A stretch of 64,000 nt of DNA. Origin: Skeletonema tropicum. Taxonomy: Eukaryota; Bacillariophyta; Thalassiosirophyceae; Thalassiosirales; Thalassiosiraceae. This document shows, piece by piece, positions 43,106 through 53,839 of the stretch. How positions within the stretch are numbered: the first letter of the stretch is position 1; every line of letters starts with the position of its first letter. A program made the position numbers and the translations under genes. The notes under the pieces are model-generated. The model ran no database searches. It saw only the letters and a program-made list of their open reading frames with translations, and was not told where the DNA came from. The stretch lies in the NCBI GenBank assembly GCA_037178625.1, contig CM074127.1, positions 1,612,001 to 1,676,000 of the forward strand, in the 5' to 3' direction.

Positions 43106-46100
43106 CAGCAATGAAGCCGCCGCGCCGCCTATTGTTTCACCGCCTCACCTTGTCAAGGGCAACCTAGTAAACGTAATCTCCCGAACATGGCCCGGAATAA
43201 ACAAACCCGGCGGCGTCGGTAAAATTACCAAGCTCTACACCGAGGAGGGTGGACTAATCAAATGCGTTGACGTCAAATACATTGTCCATGGAGGAACTGA
43301 TAAGATCATCCCTGTAGAATTCGTAGAGCCACACGACCTTGAAGGGAATAGACGTCGTCATACCTCTGACGTTCAACGGTGTACACGATGTAAATCCTTT
43401 CGTAGCGATTGCCAAAGCTGTGATTTTAGGTATGAGGCAGAAGAAAAACAACGTCTCCTACGAGAGGAAGAAGAGAGAAAGAGACTTGAGGAAGAAAAAG
43501 AAAAGAATTTCAGAAACAAAGGTGCTGAAAATGAGGACGTTGTTGGTATGGATTCAGAAGAGGAGGAGGAGTACATGGCTGAAATGGCAAGGCGTTATCG
43601 TAGAATGTGTCGACAGGCCAGAAGACGTTCCAACACTCATAAAAAGAAAAAGAAGAGGAGGAAGCAACAAAGTGGAAAGAGCGAGGAGAGACAAGAGGAA
43701 GATACTGATAGCGATGAAGAGAATGAAACGCTTGGGGCGTTGATCAAACAGAAAAAGAAAATGCAGAGGAAGAAAGTGAAGCGAAGGAGACAATTGCAGA
43801 ATCCATCTGTGCTTGCATCGCTACCGCCGGCAACATCCGAATCACAGAATCCATCTGTACTTGCATCGCTTCCGTCACCAGCATATGAATCACAGAATCC
43901 ATCTGTGCTTGCATCACTTCCGTCGTCAAAAGCTAAGCCAAATGTATCAACATCTACCAAGAGTGATCGCAATAAATTTGCACAAGAGAGTGACAGAGGC
44001 AATGGCGCTAACAGTTCAAAACCTGGTAGTATTGGTGATGAAGAAGAGAAGGAGTTTGATATCACTGCAGAAAGTAACAACCAAATATCCATTGAAATTG
44101 ATACAGACGACGAGGAAAGCGTAGGTAGTGAAGACGACGATGATGAGTTCATTGAAAACAGCAACGATGTTGAATTTGGAGACCAAGAAGCAAGCTCAGA
44201 TGACAGCGATGATAGCGATGATGATGACGTGAAGTTGGTTGATCTTGGCAACACAGATGAGACTGATCTTGGAACTAGAAATGATGGACAGGATGAGATC
44301 GAAAACATTATTGATGATCTCATGAACACAACTATTCCCTACACAAATGAAGAACTGTCTCGTCTAAAGGACGTGCTAAAACAGTTGAAGCGATCTATGG
44401 TGAAGCATGACCGTCTAGATGAAATTGATGAGCTTGCAAAAAAATCAACTGCGTTACACGAGTACGTCGTGAAAGAACTCATCAGAAATGGAGCGGATAA
44501 ATGCAACAATATTATGCGTAGGCTTACGAACAACAAGAAGAGACGGTCAATGGCAGCAAACATGAGTAAATCAGAGAGAATCCGCTACAAGCGTCAGATA
44601 GAAGGATTGGATTTGAGAGTCGATACTGTCGGTAAGCTTATTGAGGATGTTGACGTAGATGTTACTAACTTCCAAAAAGAAGTAGACAAATTGGTTGAAG
44701 AGGCTGAACATGACCTTGAAGACTTTTTCTTGGAGTCACATACAACTTCTTCGCAAAATGCCACTGACGAGAACACGCGTAGACGCAACTCATCAGAGAA
44801 GGAGTGGAATCGTCATCAACATGCTTCCCATAAAAGAAAGTCGTTCAGCAAGAGTCACTCATCTGGTGATAAGCGAAGAAAGAACACGAACAAACCTAAG
44901 AGACGGAATACCCCTGTATCTACGGTACGACAGAGAGGAAGTGCACCTGATGATAGTAATGAAAGTTCATCTGATGCCAGTCATCATGAGGACTTCAATG
45001 ACGATACGATAGACTTTGACATTACTTCAGATGTTGAAATCGGATCTTCAAATGCTGATAATGTCGCTGGTGCTAGGTATCAATCCATTGATAATGATTC
45101 CATTGGTGAGACGGATGATTTGGACAACGGCCCAGCAATACAGGATACCACACGTTCTTGGCACACTTCTTCTTCGACATCTCGTCAAAAGGAATCTTCA
45201 GGGGTACAGAGGGAAGTCTCTGGCAATCAAAGATCCTATTCGAATAAGCGTTCCAAAGAGCGTACACCCACCTATCGGCACATTCGACGTGAGGGTAGTA
45301 GAAGTAGGCGAGCGCCATCAACAACCAATTCTGTTGGTACTCGGTTCAGGCAATCTCAGGCTCTGATTGGAATGGGTCGGGGAGGTCAGACCAACAAGTT
45401 GGGTAGTAGAGAGCCGCTTCGAACAGAGTCATTGCGCTCTGCACGACAGAACCATGCTGGCCATCATCAATCTCGTGGGCGATCTTCAGCGAACACGTCA
45501 TCGCAAAGAAATATAGGTGTACAAAACTTCTTGCAACCTGATAATCTATTCAAATCGTTGTCTACCGCTATCCAAGAGGACGCTACACAAATGCATGGAG
45601 CTGCGTCGCCTAATCAAATACAGGAGGTCCACAACAATGATTCATCAAATCTGACGAGCAGCACTCAGCCACTGAATGAGCTGTGTACATCCCTGAGAGA
45701 ATCTCATCCGCAAAGTCTCGACTCGTGCAGAGAGACTTTGTCAGCTTTGTCAAACTCATCTCCTAGTGGAAATGAAGAAGTCACAACCTTATTTCAGACA
45801 TTGCACACATTGTTGAAGGTGAAATGCTCAACATTGCTTGACGCTTTGAATTGTGATCTTCAGTTGGCATGCTTTCAGCTGGATTGTTGGTCTCTTGTCT
45901 TTCGCCTCATGGGACAAAATCTCCACAAACAACTGCCAAGAGTCGATGTGCTGTGGAAAGTCTTTGGTGAAAGCTCATCTTTTGCTCGCCATGTCATTCT
46001 CCAAATCATTGACGTACTATTTTCTCAGCTAATGGGAGATGGATATGGAGATGCACCACGCTTGACTAACCAGGTGTTAGGTCAAATGCGTTCATTGTGT

Positions 46101-49100
46101 CGTCAAATAGGGGCAGTTGTGCCCATTTTACCTGAACTACCAAATATATTTAGGAACCTGCCAGGGCAGCTTTGGTATCCGTCGTTGATTTACGATCAAA
46201 AGGAAAACAAATTTGAAAAGGCAATACATGTGTCAATGTTAGATCCAAAAATACATCACGAAAGATTCATGATTGAGGGAGAACAGGCTGTGAAGACCAT
46301 CAAGGAAAATCGAAGAATTGATTTGTACAAGAAAACTCTTCCCAGAAAAGAGATTAACGCATTGTGGACGACGATTGGATTCTTTACAGATGCATCCCCA
46401 AGACCAAGTAAAAAGAAAGAGAAGATGCTCGCAGGATTTGTCCAGGGTTTGCTTCAGAGCAAGTGTGGAGTCTTGTATAGCGGCCTCAGCACAGGCATTC
46501 CTGCTCATGATGTGCATCTTGATAGATGCTTGCGTGAAATCAAATGGGTCTGTCATCTACTGTCGAAATCAATGCTCGGGGAGCTTTCATTTGCAGCTAA
46601 TTTCGTGCCGGGTATAGTCAAGAAAGCCATTTTGCTAGGAGTCAACCAGCGTCATCCTACACATTGCGACCAACTGCTCCTCAAGAAACGGTAGATCGAG
46701 ATATGAGGCAGTTGTGGAACTCTTCTTGCCACGGGTCTTCAAAACAAATGCTTGATGGATTTACATTCAATTTACTTTTGACGCAGAACAAAATCGATGA
46801 TGCTAGGTGTTTTGTACCATCGACGAATCTCTCGCAAGCTTGCGCTTCTTTGATTGAAATCTATGCTGTCGCTGCAAGTAGAAAAACGACCAAGGCATAT
46901 TGGAACAACTTTTCGAGAGAAGTTGACAAGCTGGCTTCTTCTCTTGCAGCAAAAGCAAAGGAGGCCGACCTGACTGCAAACACGAGACAGTCATCTTCAC
47001 AAACAAATGATGTCGGTGCGTCTTTTGCCCAATTGTTTCCAGAGCTCGAGAGTTTCGAAGTAGACTCCGTCACCTCTCCCACTGGAGCATTTCTGAGAGA
47101 GGCAGCTTGTTTCTCTCTACTTGCATGTTTTGTCGCAAGCACCAGATCAAACGCTTTTATCCCAACTCCAATCATCGCGCTTAATAAATGTTTCAGAGAG
47201 AAGGTAAGAGTAATATTTGCATTGTGCCACGTCACCTTTTCCATCAGATCTGTTCTCAACGTAAATTGTCTTAGATCACAAATCTCTCCTCAGATGAACT
47301 CATGCAAGAACATCACAAATATTTCATTGAAGGCAAGTCCGGAGATACCTCCAGAAGTACCAGCAACATCAATCTCCTCTTTGTTTCCTCTAAGGTATTG
47401 AGTTTGACTACCTTGCTTCACCTTTCCGTCAGTCAAGATAATGTGGAAAGGATGGGGTTAGACAATGACATCTCAATGTTAGAATTCTTAACATCTTCAA
47501 TCATTTCCAATCTCTCTGCAAGCATCGATAATATGGAGACGCTTAATCTCAACATTAAGGAAACGAGAAATCTTTTCGATTCATCGAAGTCTTGTGTCCA
47601 TGTCATCAAGTCGACAGCATTTTGGCTAGGATTGATCTTTGATCGGGCAACAGTGATCATCAGAAACGTTTCCAACACAGGTGGTAAATTGAGTGTATTG
47701 CATGCTGCAATCAAAAAGTTAGCGGTGAGAATGTGTTCTTCGGCTATCAAAGTTCTCACAAAAGCTCTAGGCATCCTCTTTGATACGGCATCAACAAACA
47801 AACTTGGAAAGTCATTGAATGTCGACTTGACTCTAGACAAAGCTTTCCATTGCTGCCTCGGGGTTATCAGGAAAGTTATATGCTTCTTTCATGCACGTAG
47901 AGAGTGTTCCGAAGGAAGCTCTTTCGTTGATACACAATGTAACATGAGTTCAGTTTTTAAGGAATATCAGGACTTTATGGTAAGTCTGCCAGTTCAGTCT
48001 TTTCTTGTCTTGCTAACTTGACTAATGGTTAGTTTGGATATACTTGACACAGGCTCTGAAAGTGATTCCGACCACAATAGGAATGAAAAAGTCTGATGCT
48101 CAAGACCTTTGTTGCCGCCAATCTGTTGGGTTACTCTGCGTATTGGCTGCCCTATGCTCGACATGCTCTGTTCCACAAACTCTTTACAAGGATGTTTTTC
48201 ATCAAAGAAAACAAGACGATGATAGCCAACTGATACAACACTTGCGAACAGTCTTCAGCTGCGAGCTCACTCGTCTTGCGACGAATGGGTCTCAGAAATG
48301 CTTAGTCTTGGCAATGCAACATTTTGAAGATGTCCTAAATGACACCATCGTGTCCACGTTTGACTACCAGCCAATAATGACGTATCCAACCAGTAATACT
48401 GAATTATTGCTGGAACTCGGCGGCGAGTACTCAAGGAGGAAGGGTGCCGAAAAGTTAAAGAAGACATCTTGTGCCGACGCTGATGATTTTGGCTACAAGG
48501 ACCAAAACTTGTGGTCGTTCTGTGAAGATGCTGGCAAATTGTTTCATAAATGGAACCTCGCAGATGGACACACGGAGCCAGAGAAGAAGTTCTGGATCAA
48601 TTCAGTTGGACAAGCGATTCTAAGTGGATGTGCCCAGATTTTCTACAACGAAGATGGCGACTCACAGCAAGCAGCATCAGCTGAGAAAGAGTGTGCCATG
48701 CGGCGTGAACTGCTGCGTTCGATATTCGCCTCGATGAAACAGAAAAATCTCTCATTTGGAGATTTACCAGGCTCCAAAGATGAAAATATCCGTAGTATTG
48801 CTGGTTGCATTAAAAAGAATGTTTTTTTCCTGTCCAAGACTGTTTCATACTATGAAGAGCAGCTTCGTTGGGGCTGCGAGGACAATGACTTCCTACACAA
48901 GAGAGCTGAAATACGTGCGTATGAGGAGGCTTATGTTGGATTTTGTGCATCAGTGCTATCTGATATGCTGAAGGAGAATGGTCATTGGGTTCATAAAGTG
49001 AAGGAAATCATTGTAACAAGGCTGGAAGCAGCTGGTGTGGATCCCACTGAGAAAGGAATCATTCTCAAGTTGCTATCGAGACTATTTGCGGAGTATGGCG

Positions 49101-49639
49101 ATAATGGGCTCAGCTCAGTGCAGAGTCATATTGAGGCATACTGTGTAATCCTTCGTGCGTTGAAGACATGTTTCTGTGATCTACTGACAGCTCGAACTGG
49201 AAACGATGCAATCAAGCACATCTTCTCTTGTGCGTTGCAAATCGTTCAGTTTCAGGGCAAACCCACGCCAAATGACACATCCACGCATACGGCTTACATC
49301 AAGGAGTTTACCAACTGGCTAAACATTTGCGGCACGTTGCTGCAAGAAGAGGACCTGCTTCCAGAGATGCGTGGAGTTGTCGCAAAATTGAGCAGTCCTA
49401 CTGAGGATGGGAAAGGCAACAACGATCCAGTAAGTCCCAAGTTTACATCTCTTGACGAAGCTTTTGTCAGTCTGCGTAGACTTGAAGATACGCTGTTCAA
49501 ACGCACATACAACCCCTACGCAAAGGAACGTGCCTCTTCCAACGCAGTGCAACGATCAAGACAGCAATTGAAGCTGTCTCGCTCTTGTTTGAACGCAATC
49601 AGGAATTTCATAGCAACTTCAAAATCAGTTGTACAGTAA
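43032..49639 (+). CDS. Very large protein with Tudor/SH3-like N-terminus, unknown function
   Basis: The N-terminus (after a poly-Ser run from AGC repeats at 43067-43110) has GNLVNVISRTWPGINKPGGVGKITKLY and VKYIVHGGTDKIIPVEFV, written here as a small beta-barrel typical of Tudor/PWWP-like readers. A CXXC-type cluster (CTRCKSFRSDCQSC) follows, then long acidic and basic coiled stretches. Three 16-residue repeats begin QNPSVLASLP (43797, 43845, 43893; exact 48-bp period). The C-terminal 1100 or so residues are helical and unrecognised; a Mus7/MMS22-like repair factor is one idea I cannot test. Introns at 47204-47274 and 47980-48052 join frames cleanly. Between about 46600 and 46664 the frame also changes, by two extra bases, one missing base or an atypical short intron starting GTATAG at 46612. 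Confidence 0.75.
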
Positions 49640-49868
49640 ATGTAATAAAGAGTCAAAATCTATGAGTTGACACGAATTTGTAATAAACAAAGCGTCATTG
49701 TTTCATTTACATCTCTAAATACTTGAACTTCACACGTGGTTGATAGGAATAATTTGGTACTTTGAGAGAGATCTTCGTTCCCAACGTTATACTCATTTGT
49801 TCTCTGACACATGTAACTATCAGAATAACATTGAAATCCCCACCTCAAATAAGATCAACAATCATCAT

Positions 49869-50327
49869 TTACTCTTTCTGTTGTGGTCTCCACAACCCCT
49901 TAATCGCACCCTTAATACCCCCCTTATCATTCAGCGCAATCTTCCCCAACCCCACAAACGTAACCAACCCCAGCGCCGCATTAAACACCCGAGCCGGCCC
50001 AACCAACGCCTTACTAACTTTCGGCACATAATCCGTCGCCACGTAATTCATCCCGATCCAGCTATGCGCCGATACAGTTGTGGCAACCAACATTCCAAAT
50101 CCCTGATTGATCATTCCGTCTGTGTAGGAGTCAGGTGTGAACATGACGATGGGGGCGGCAACAGCGAGGAAGGTTGTCATGGCGTGATGGAGGTGGGTTG
50201 CTTTTCGACCTGTATCGCCTGCGAGGGCGGAGGATGGTCTGCTTGATGGTGCGGCATCGCTGAGGTTGCGGCGGGCAATGGTGACTGCTCTTCGGCAGAC
50301 TGTGGAGGTGGTGCTTGTTCGTAGCAT
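49869..50327 (-). CDS. SDHD: Succinate dehydrogenase membrane anchor subunit 4 (SDHD/CybS)
   Basis: A 152-residue protein from an ATG at 50327. The first 40 or so residues are Arg/Ser/Ala-rich, a mitochondrial presequence. Three hydrophobic stretches follow (TTFLAVAAPIVMF, GMLVATTVSAHSWIGM, VFNAALGLVTFVGLG). The HSWIGMNYVATDYVPK segment matches the conserved heme- and quinone-site region of CybS. The upstream HLHHAMTT, near the first helix, also fits. It would anchor complex II in the inner mitochondrial membrane. The gene is intronless and convergent with the large gene ending at 49639. Confidence 0.8.
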   Translation of the reverse strand: MLRTSTTSTVCRRAVTIARRNLSDAAPSSRPSSALAGDTGRKATHLHHAMTTFLAVAAPIVMFTPDSYTDGMINQGFGMLVATTVSAHSWIGMNYVATDYVPKVSKALVGPARVFNAALGLVTFVGLGKIALNDKGGIKGAIKGLWRPQQKE

Positions 50328-50697
50328 GGTGACAGTCGTGATAGTATGGCGGTTGATTCTAACGGGCGGCGACGGAAGAATGGAAATGATGCTTTTGATT
50401 TTTTTTTCATGGCAGTGGCGAGTGCCGGATGCGCCCGATCTTTTGTTGAGAATTGAGAGTGTCTCGTCTTGAGAGAGTCATTAGCTGGAACGTCAAGTGA
50501 TTTCATCCGATAGTAAATGTCACAAAATGTCGCCAAGTGGAACTCTTCTTTGTTTTTGAAGATCTTCGTTCTTGACATCCATTTTTATCATCAGCATCGA
50601 TGGAATGCTTTTGAAGAAGCATAAAGTGGAGACAGATAATAATAGTTACAATAGTTGACGGCGTCGGCAGTCAGTTCCTAGTAAGAGCTGAACAATC
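50328..50697. other. Divergent intergenic region
   Basis: About 370 bp between the SDH4 gene (minus) and the methyltransferase-like gene (plus). A T run at 50398-50408 is visible. No gene or specific site is recognised. Confidence 0.35.
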
Positions 50698-52865
50698 ATG
50701 GCAATAATATCAAAACACGCAGTGGCGCTGCTAGCATGCAGCGTCTTCGCATTCACACATGGATTTGCGCCAGCATCACCACAATTGACAATCCCCAACA
50801 AGTCAGCTTCAACCACATCGACACAACTTTACATCATCGGGCCCATGATCCGTAGAATGAGAGAGGGCAATGAAGCAAAAAACATGCCCATGGCCAACCC
50901 GGATGAAGCCAAGGTCGAAGCACCCGGCCTACGTGTTGGAGCCAACGCATGGAAATGGCCACCTGTATGGCCCTATGATAGGAACTTCTTCAAGAGAAAG
51001 AGTGAGATGACTGGAAAAGATAATGCCAACCCCATGATGAATATGATGAACCCTATGGACGCGTTGGAGAAGAAAGATGTGGCAGATGTGGAGGAGAATA
51101 AGTTTGATTCGCTCAAGTGGTGGGAGGAGAATAAAGATGTTACGACTGATCTTGATGAGAGAGTTGTAGCCAAGATTAGCGCGTAAGTTTGTGTTGTGGG
51201 AACTGATTTGTCGCCAAAGTTGACTGCGATTTTGATTGCGCGTTTGCTAATAATACTCGTGTGCGCTTCTCTACAGTCATTACTCGTTTTACCTACGAGA
51301 TGGAATGTCTTTACTCGAACTTGGCGCAGCCGAAAACTCCTACCTCCCAGAAGGGCTCAAATTGAACAAACACGTGGGTGTAGGTGCAGTCAAATCTCAA
51401 ATGGAAGCGAATCCATCCATCACTGAATCGTTTGTTGCAGATTTGAATGATGTAGTGGAGGATGAGGGAATCAAGAGTGAGGAATTGGCGAATCTTGGTC
51501 GGGATACGTTCGATGCTGTTATTATGGCGAATACTATTGACTTTTTGAACAATCCGCGTGAAGTATTCAAGTGAGTTTACAGGTATTGTAGTCCGGGAGT
51601 AATTTGGATTACGTTGCGAATCACATCACTCAACTCTTACTGTTCTCTACGCTTCTTTCAGATCATCTTGGAGGGCTTTGAAGCCTGGTGGAATTATGAT
51701 TGTTCCATTCTTGGCCAAAGATGCATACGCAGATAAGTTCGATGAGGCCTTCACTAAACAGTGGCGAGATATGACTGATGATCAACATATGTGGGTAGCT
51801 GGATCCTTTTTCCAATTCAGTGCAGGTGAAGGTTGGGAAGGACTCAAGGGATTCGATATTTCTCCCGAGGGTGCCAAGAAGATTGGAGAAGATGAAGGTG
51901 TCTTGGCAAAGTTGAAGCAGAAAGACACCGATGTGCCACCCGGTGCTTATGTTGTGCAGGCAAGGAAGAATTTCGAGGCAGAAGAGGTTGATGAAAGCGA
52001 TTTGGAAGGATACATCAAGTCTAAAATGTGGATGTTACCTACGTTGGAAGATCGTGACAAAAAACTTGTGACTCCTAGGTTGGCTCGCGCTTACGAAACT
52101 CTTGACACACAGGAAGAGAGAGAGAGAATGCTTGGTCACCTCGATTCGCTACCCAAAATCTACGCCAGTCTCATCAAGATGGACCAATTCGCTTTCACTT
52201 TCAGCATGCAAGCACAACTTGCTGCTGATCTGGTGGGTGATCCTGACTTCACCGGTAGTGACATTCAAATCAACAACATGAAAATGGGTCTTGGTTTGAG
52301 AAAGCCTTCTGCCGATTTCTGGGCCCCAGTGGGTAGATTAACAGCTGCGATGAAGCCAGAAGAAAAGGTGAACCTGTTGGCGTACATTGTACCACGATTT
52401 GGAAGTGATGATCCTGCGCAACAAGAAGCGTTGAATGCATTTGTCTCTGGTCTCGAGCCCACATTTGCCGTCATTCGGCAGAAATGCCCAAATATGAAAG
52501 AATCTGATGTTCAACTAGTAGGAAGTGAGCTTTTGGCGTCAGAGGTTCTGGTGCCAGGAAGAAGTAGCAGAGAAGAATTCGCCGTTTGGTTGGGGGCTTT
52601 GACTGACGTCGATCTTGAGTTCATATTAGCAAAGCGAAAAAGTTTCAAAGCTGACGCTACAAAAGAAATGGAAGCGTACCAAAAGGACCGAGCAGACGAA
52701 GAACAAGCAATTACAGATAGGAGGACAAAGATCCAAGAGCAAGTAGCTTATGCACGAGAAAATCGTACCACCATTTTCAACCCTCGCACTGGAAAGATTG
52801 AACAAGTCGAACCTCCAAAGAAAGGAATCTTGGGAACAGGGATTGAGCTGCCATTTGGCAATTAA
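50698..52865 (+). CDS. Plastid-targeted methyltransferase-like protein with unknown C-terminal domain
   Basis: Three exons (50698-51182, 51277-51570, 51662-52865) join in frame through GTAAGT/ACAG and GTGAGT/TCAG borders, giving 660 residues. The N-terminus is a signal peptide (ISKHAVALLACSVFAFTHG) followed by FAPASP, a diatom-type plastid transit start. Exon 2 encodes MSLLELGAAENSYLPEGLKLNKHVGVGA, like a SAM-binding motif I region. It also has FDAVIMANTIDFLNNPREVF, and exon 3 begins RALKPGGIMIVPF, like motif III of class I methyltransferases. The C-terminal half, from about residue 370 (YETLDTQEERERMLGHL onward), is helical and unrecognised. The substrate is unknown. The SAM-binding glycines are partly replaced (LGAAENS), so catalytic activity is uncertain. 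Confidence 0.8.
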
Positions 52866-53430
52866 AAAATGATTGCACCCATTAAATATGAAGTTAGTGT
52901 TTTTCTTCGGCATTGCACGTACCTTGTAGTTGAGTGAAACGTGTTCGCTCTGTGATAAAACAGTACCATATGCATTCTCCAGGAGACCACCGCGAAATCT
53001 ACCTATCATTCGACCTACCCAGCTTACCCCAGATCGAACCGAGAGGCGAGTTATCGTACAATAGGGGAGTCTCCAGGGGGCCGGCTGAGGCCGCACATGC
53101 TTCATTGGGGATGATTAGCTCCATACAGAACGCAATTGAACGCGGTGACACAACATATGGAGTTAGTGTTGCCACTCCTTGGCTTACATAAGGCGAAAGA
53201 GAGACCGACAGCAAGCGGAATGGAGTTTATATTATGTTGGCGGAGATTAAGATAGTGAGGAAGTGTATGAAGTGAAAAGAAAAATATTGTCTAGGATAGA
53301 ATTTTGCAACATGAAGTACTACGACAGTCATCGCTGGGCACGACGACATATTGTCCCTTTCAAAAGATGGCCGTTAGCAAAGAGCTTTTTGCTTGAATCA
53401 TCCCAGGTCAAAAGAGTCAACAAACATAAA
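52866..53430. other. Convergent intergenic region, nothing recognised
   Basis: This lies between the methyltransferase-like gene (plus) and the 3' end of the interrupted sulfotransferase-like gene (minus). No gene, RNA or repeat is seen. Confidence 0.4.
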
Positions 53431-53592
53431 CTATTCATACAGCAAATACTCAAACTCCGTGCCCTTCAACGTATTTTCAACGTGAACGAAGTTCGATACC
53501 GTTTCATTACGACCTTTTGAATGAGTAGAGGCTAGATCAAAAGTTGCTCTGACATCGTCCACTTTCAGATCTTTCGCTGGGCCAACTCCCAA
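53431..53592 (-). pseudogene. 3' fragment of the sulfotransferase-like gene split by the LTR element
   Basis: Reading leftwards from the element, the frame continues the interrupted gene: ..FLG then VGPAKDLKVDDVRATFDLAS, and it ends at a TAG stop at 53431-53433. Removing the element and one copy of the 5-bp target duplication joins this piece in frame to 59506-59951. The frame itself has no further damage, so the interruption is the only visible lesion. Confidence 0.8.
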
Positions 53593-53828
53593 TGTCCCTT
53601 CCAACTAAGTATACAGTTGGATTGGATAAGATTGATATATCAATTGATGTAGATAACAAAGATATTATTATGATTAGTTTGACTGAAAGTAGATGTACGT
53701 TCAAGCTGCAACAGAGCAGCCCTTGTTGATAAGCCCTTTGAGAAAGGGCGCCAACTTTTAAATCCGATAAAACAAGAAACGAGAAACATAGAGTATGAAA
53801 TAAGATTCGTGTCCAGGTGACTGTGACA
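53593..53828 (-). repeat. 3' LTR of the gypsy element
   Basis: 236 bp, plus-strand ends TGTCCC and GTGACA. I see no difference from the other LTR. It contains a small palindrome-like CCCTTTGAGAAAGGG at about 53732. Confidence 0.95.
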
Positions 53829-53839
53829 TTCTACCCCTC

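Noticed and set aside
49640..49868. Possible RNA gene between convergent genes
   Set aside because: No Pol III boxes, stem pattern or conserved motif is visible. It is an ordinary AT-rich spacer.
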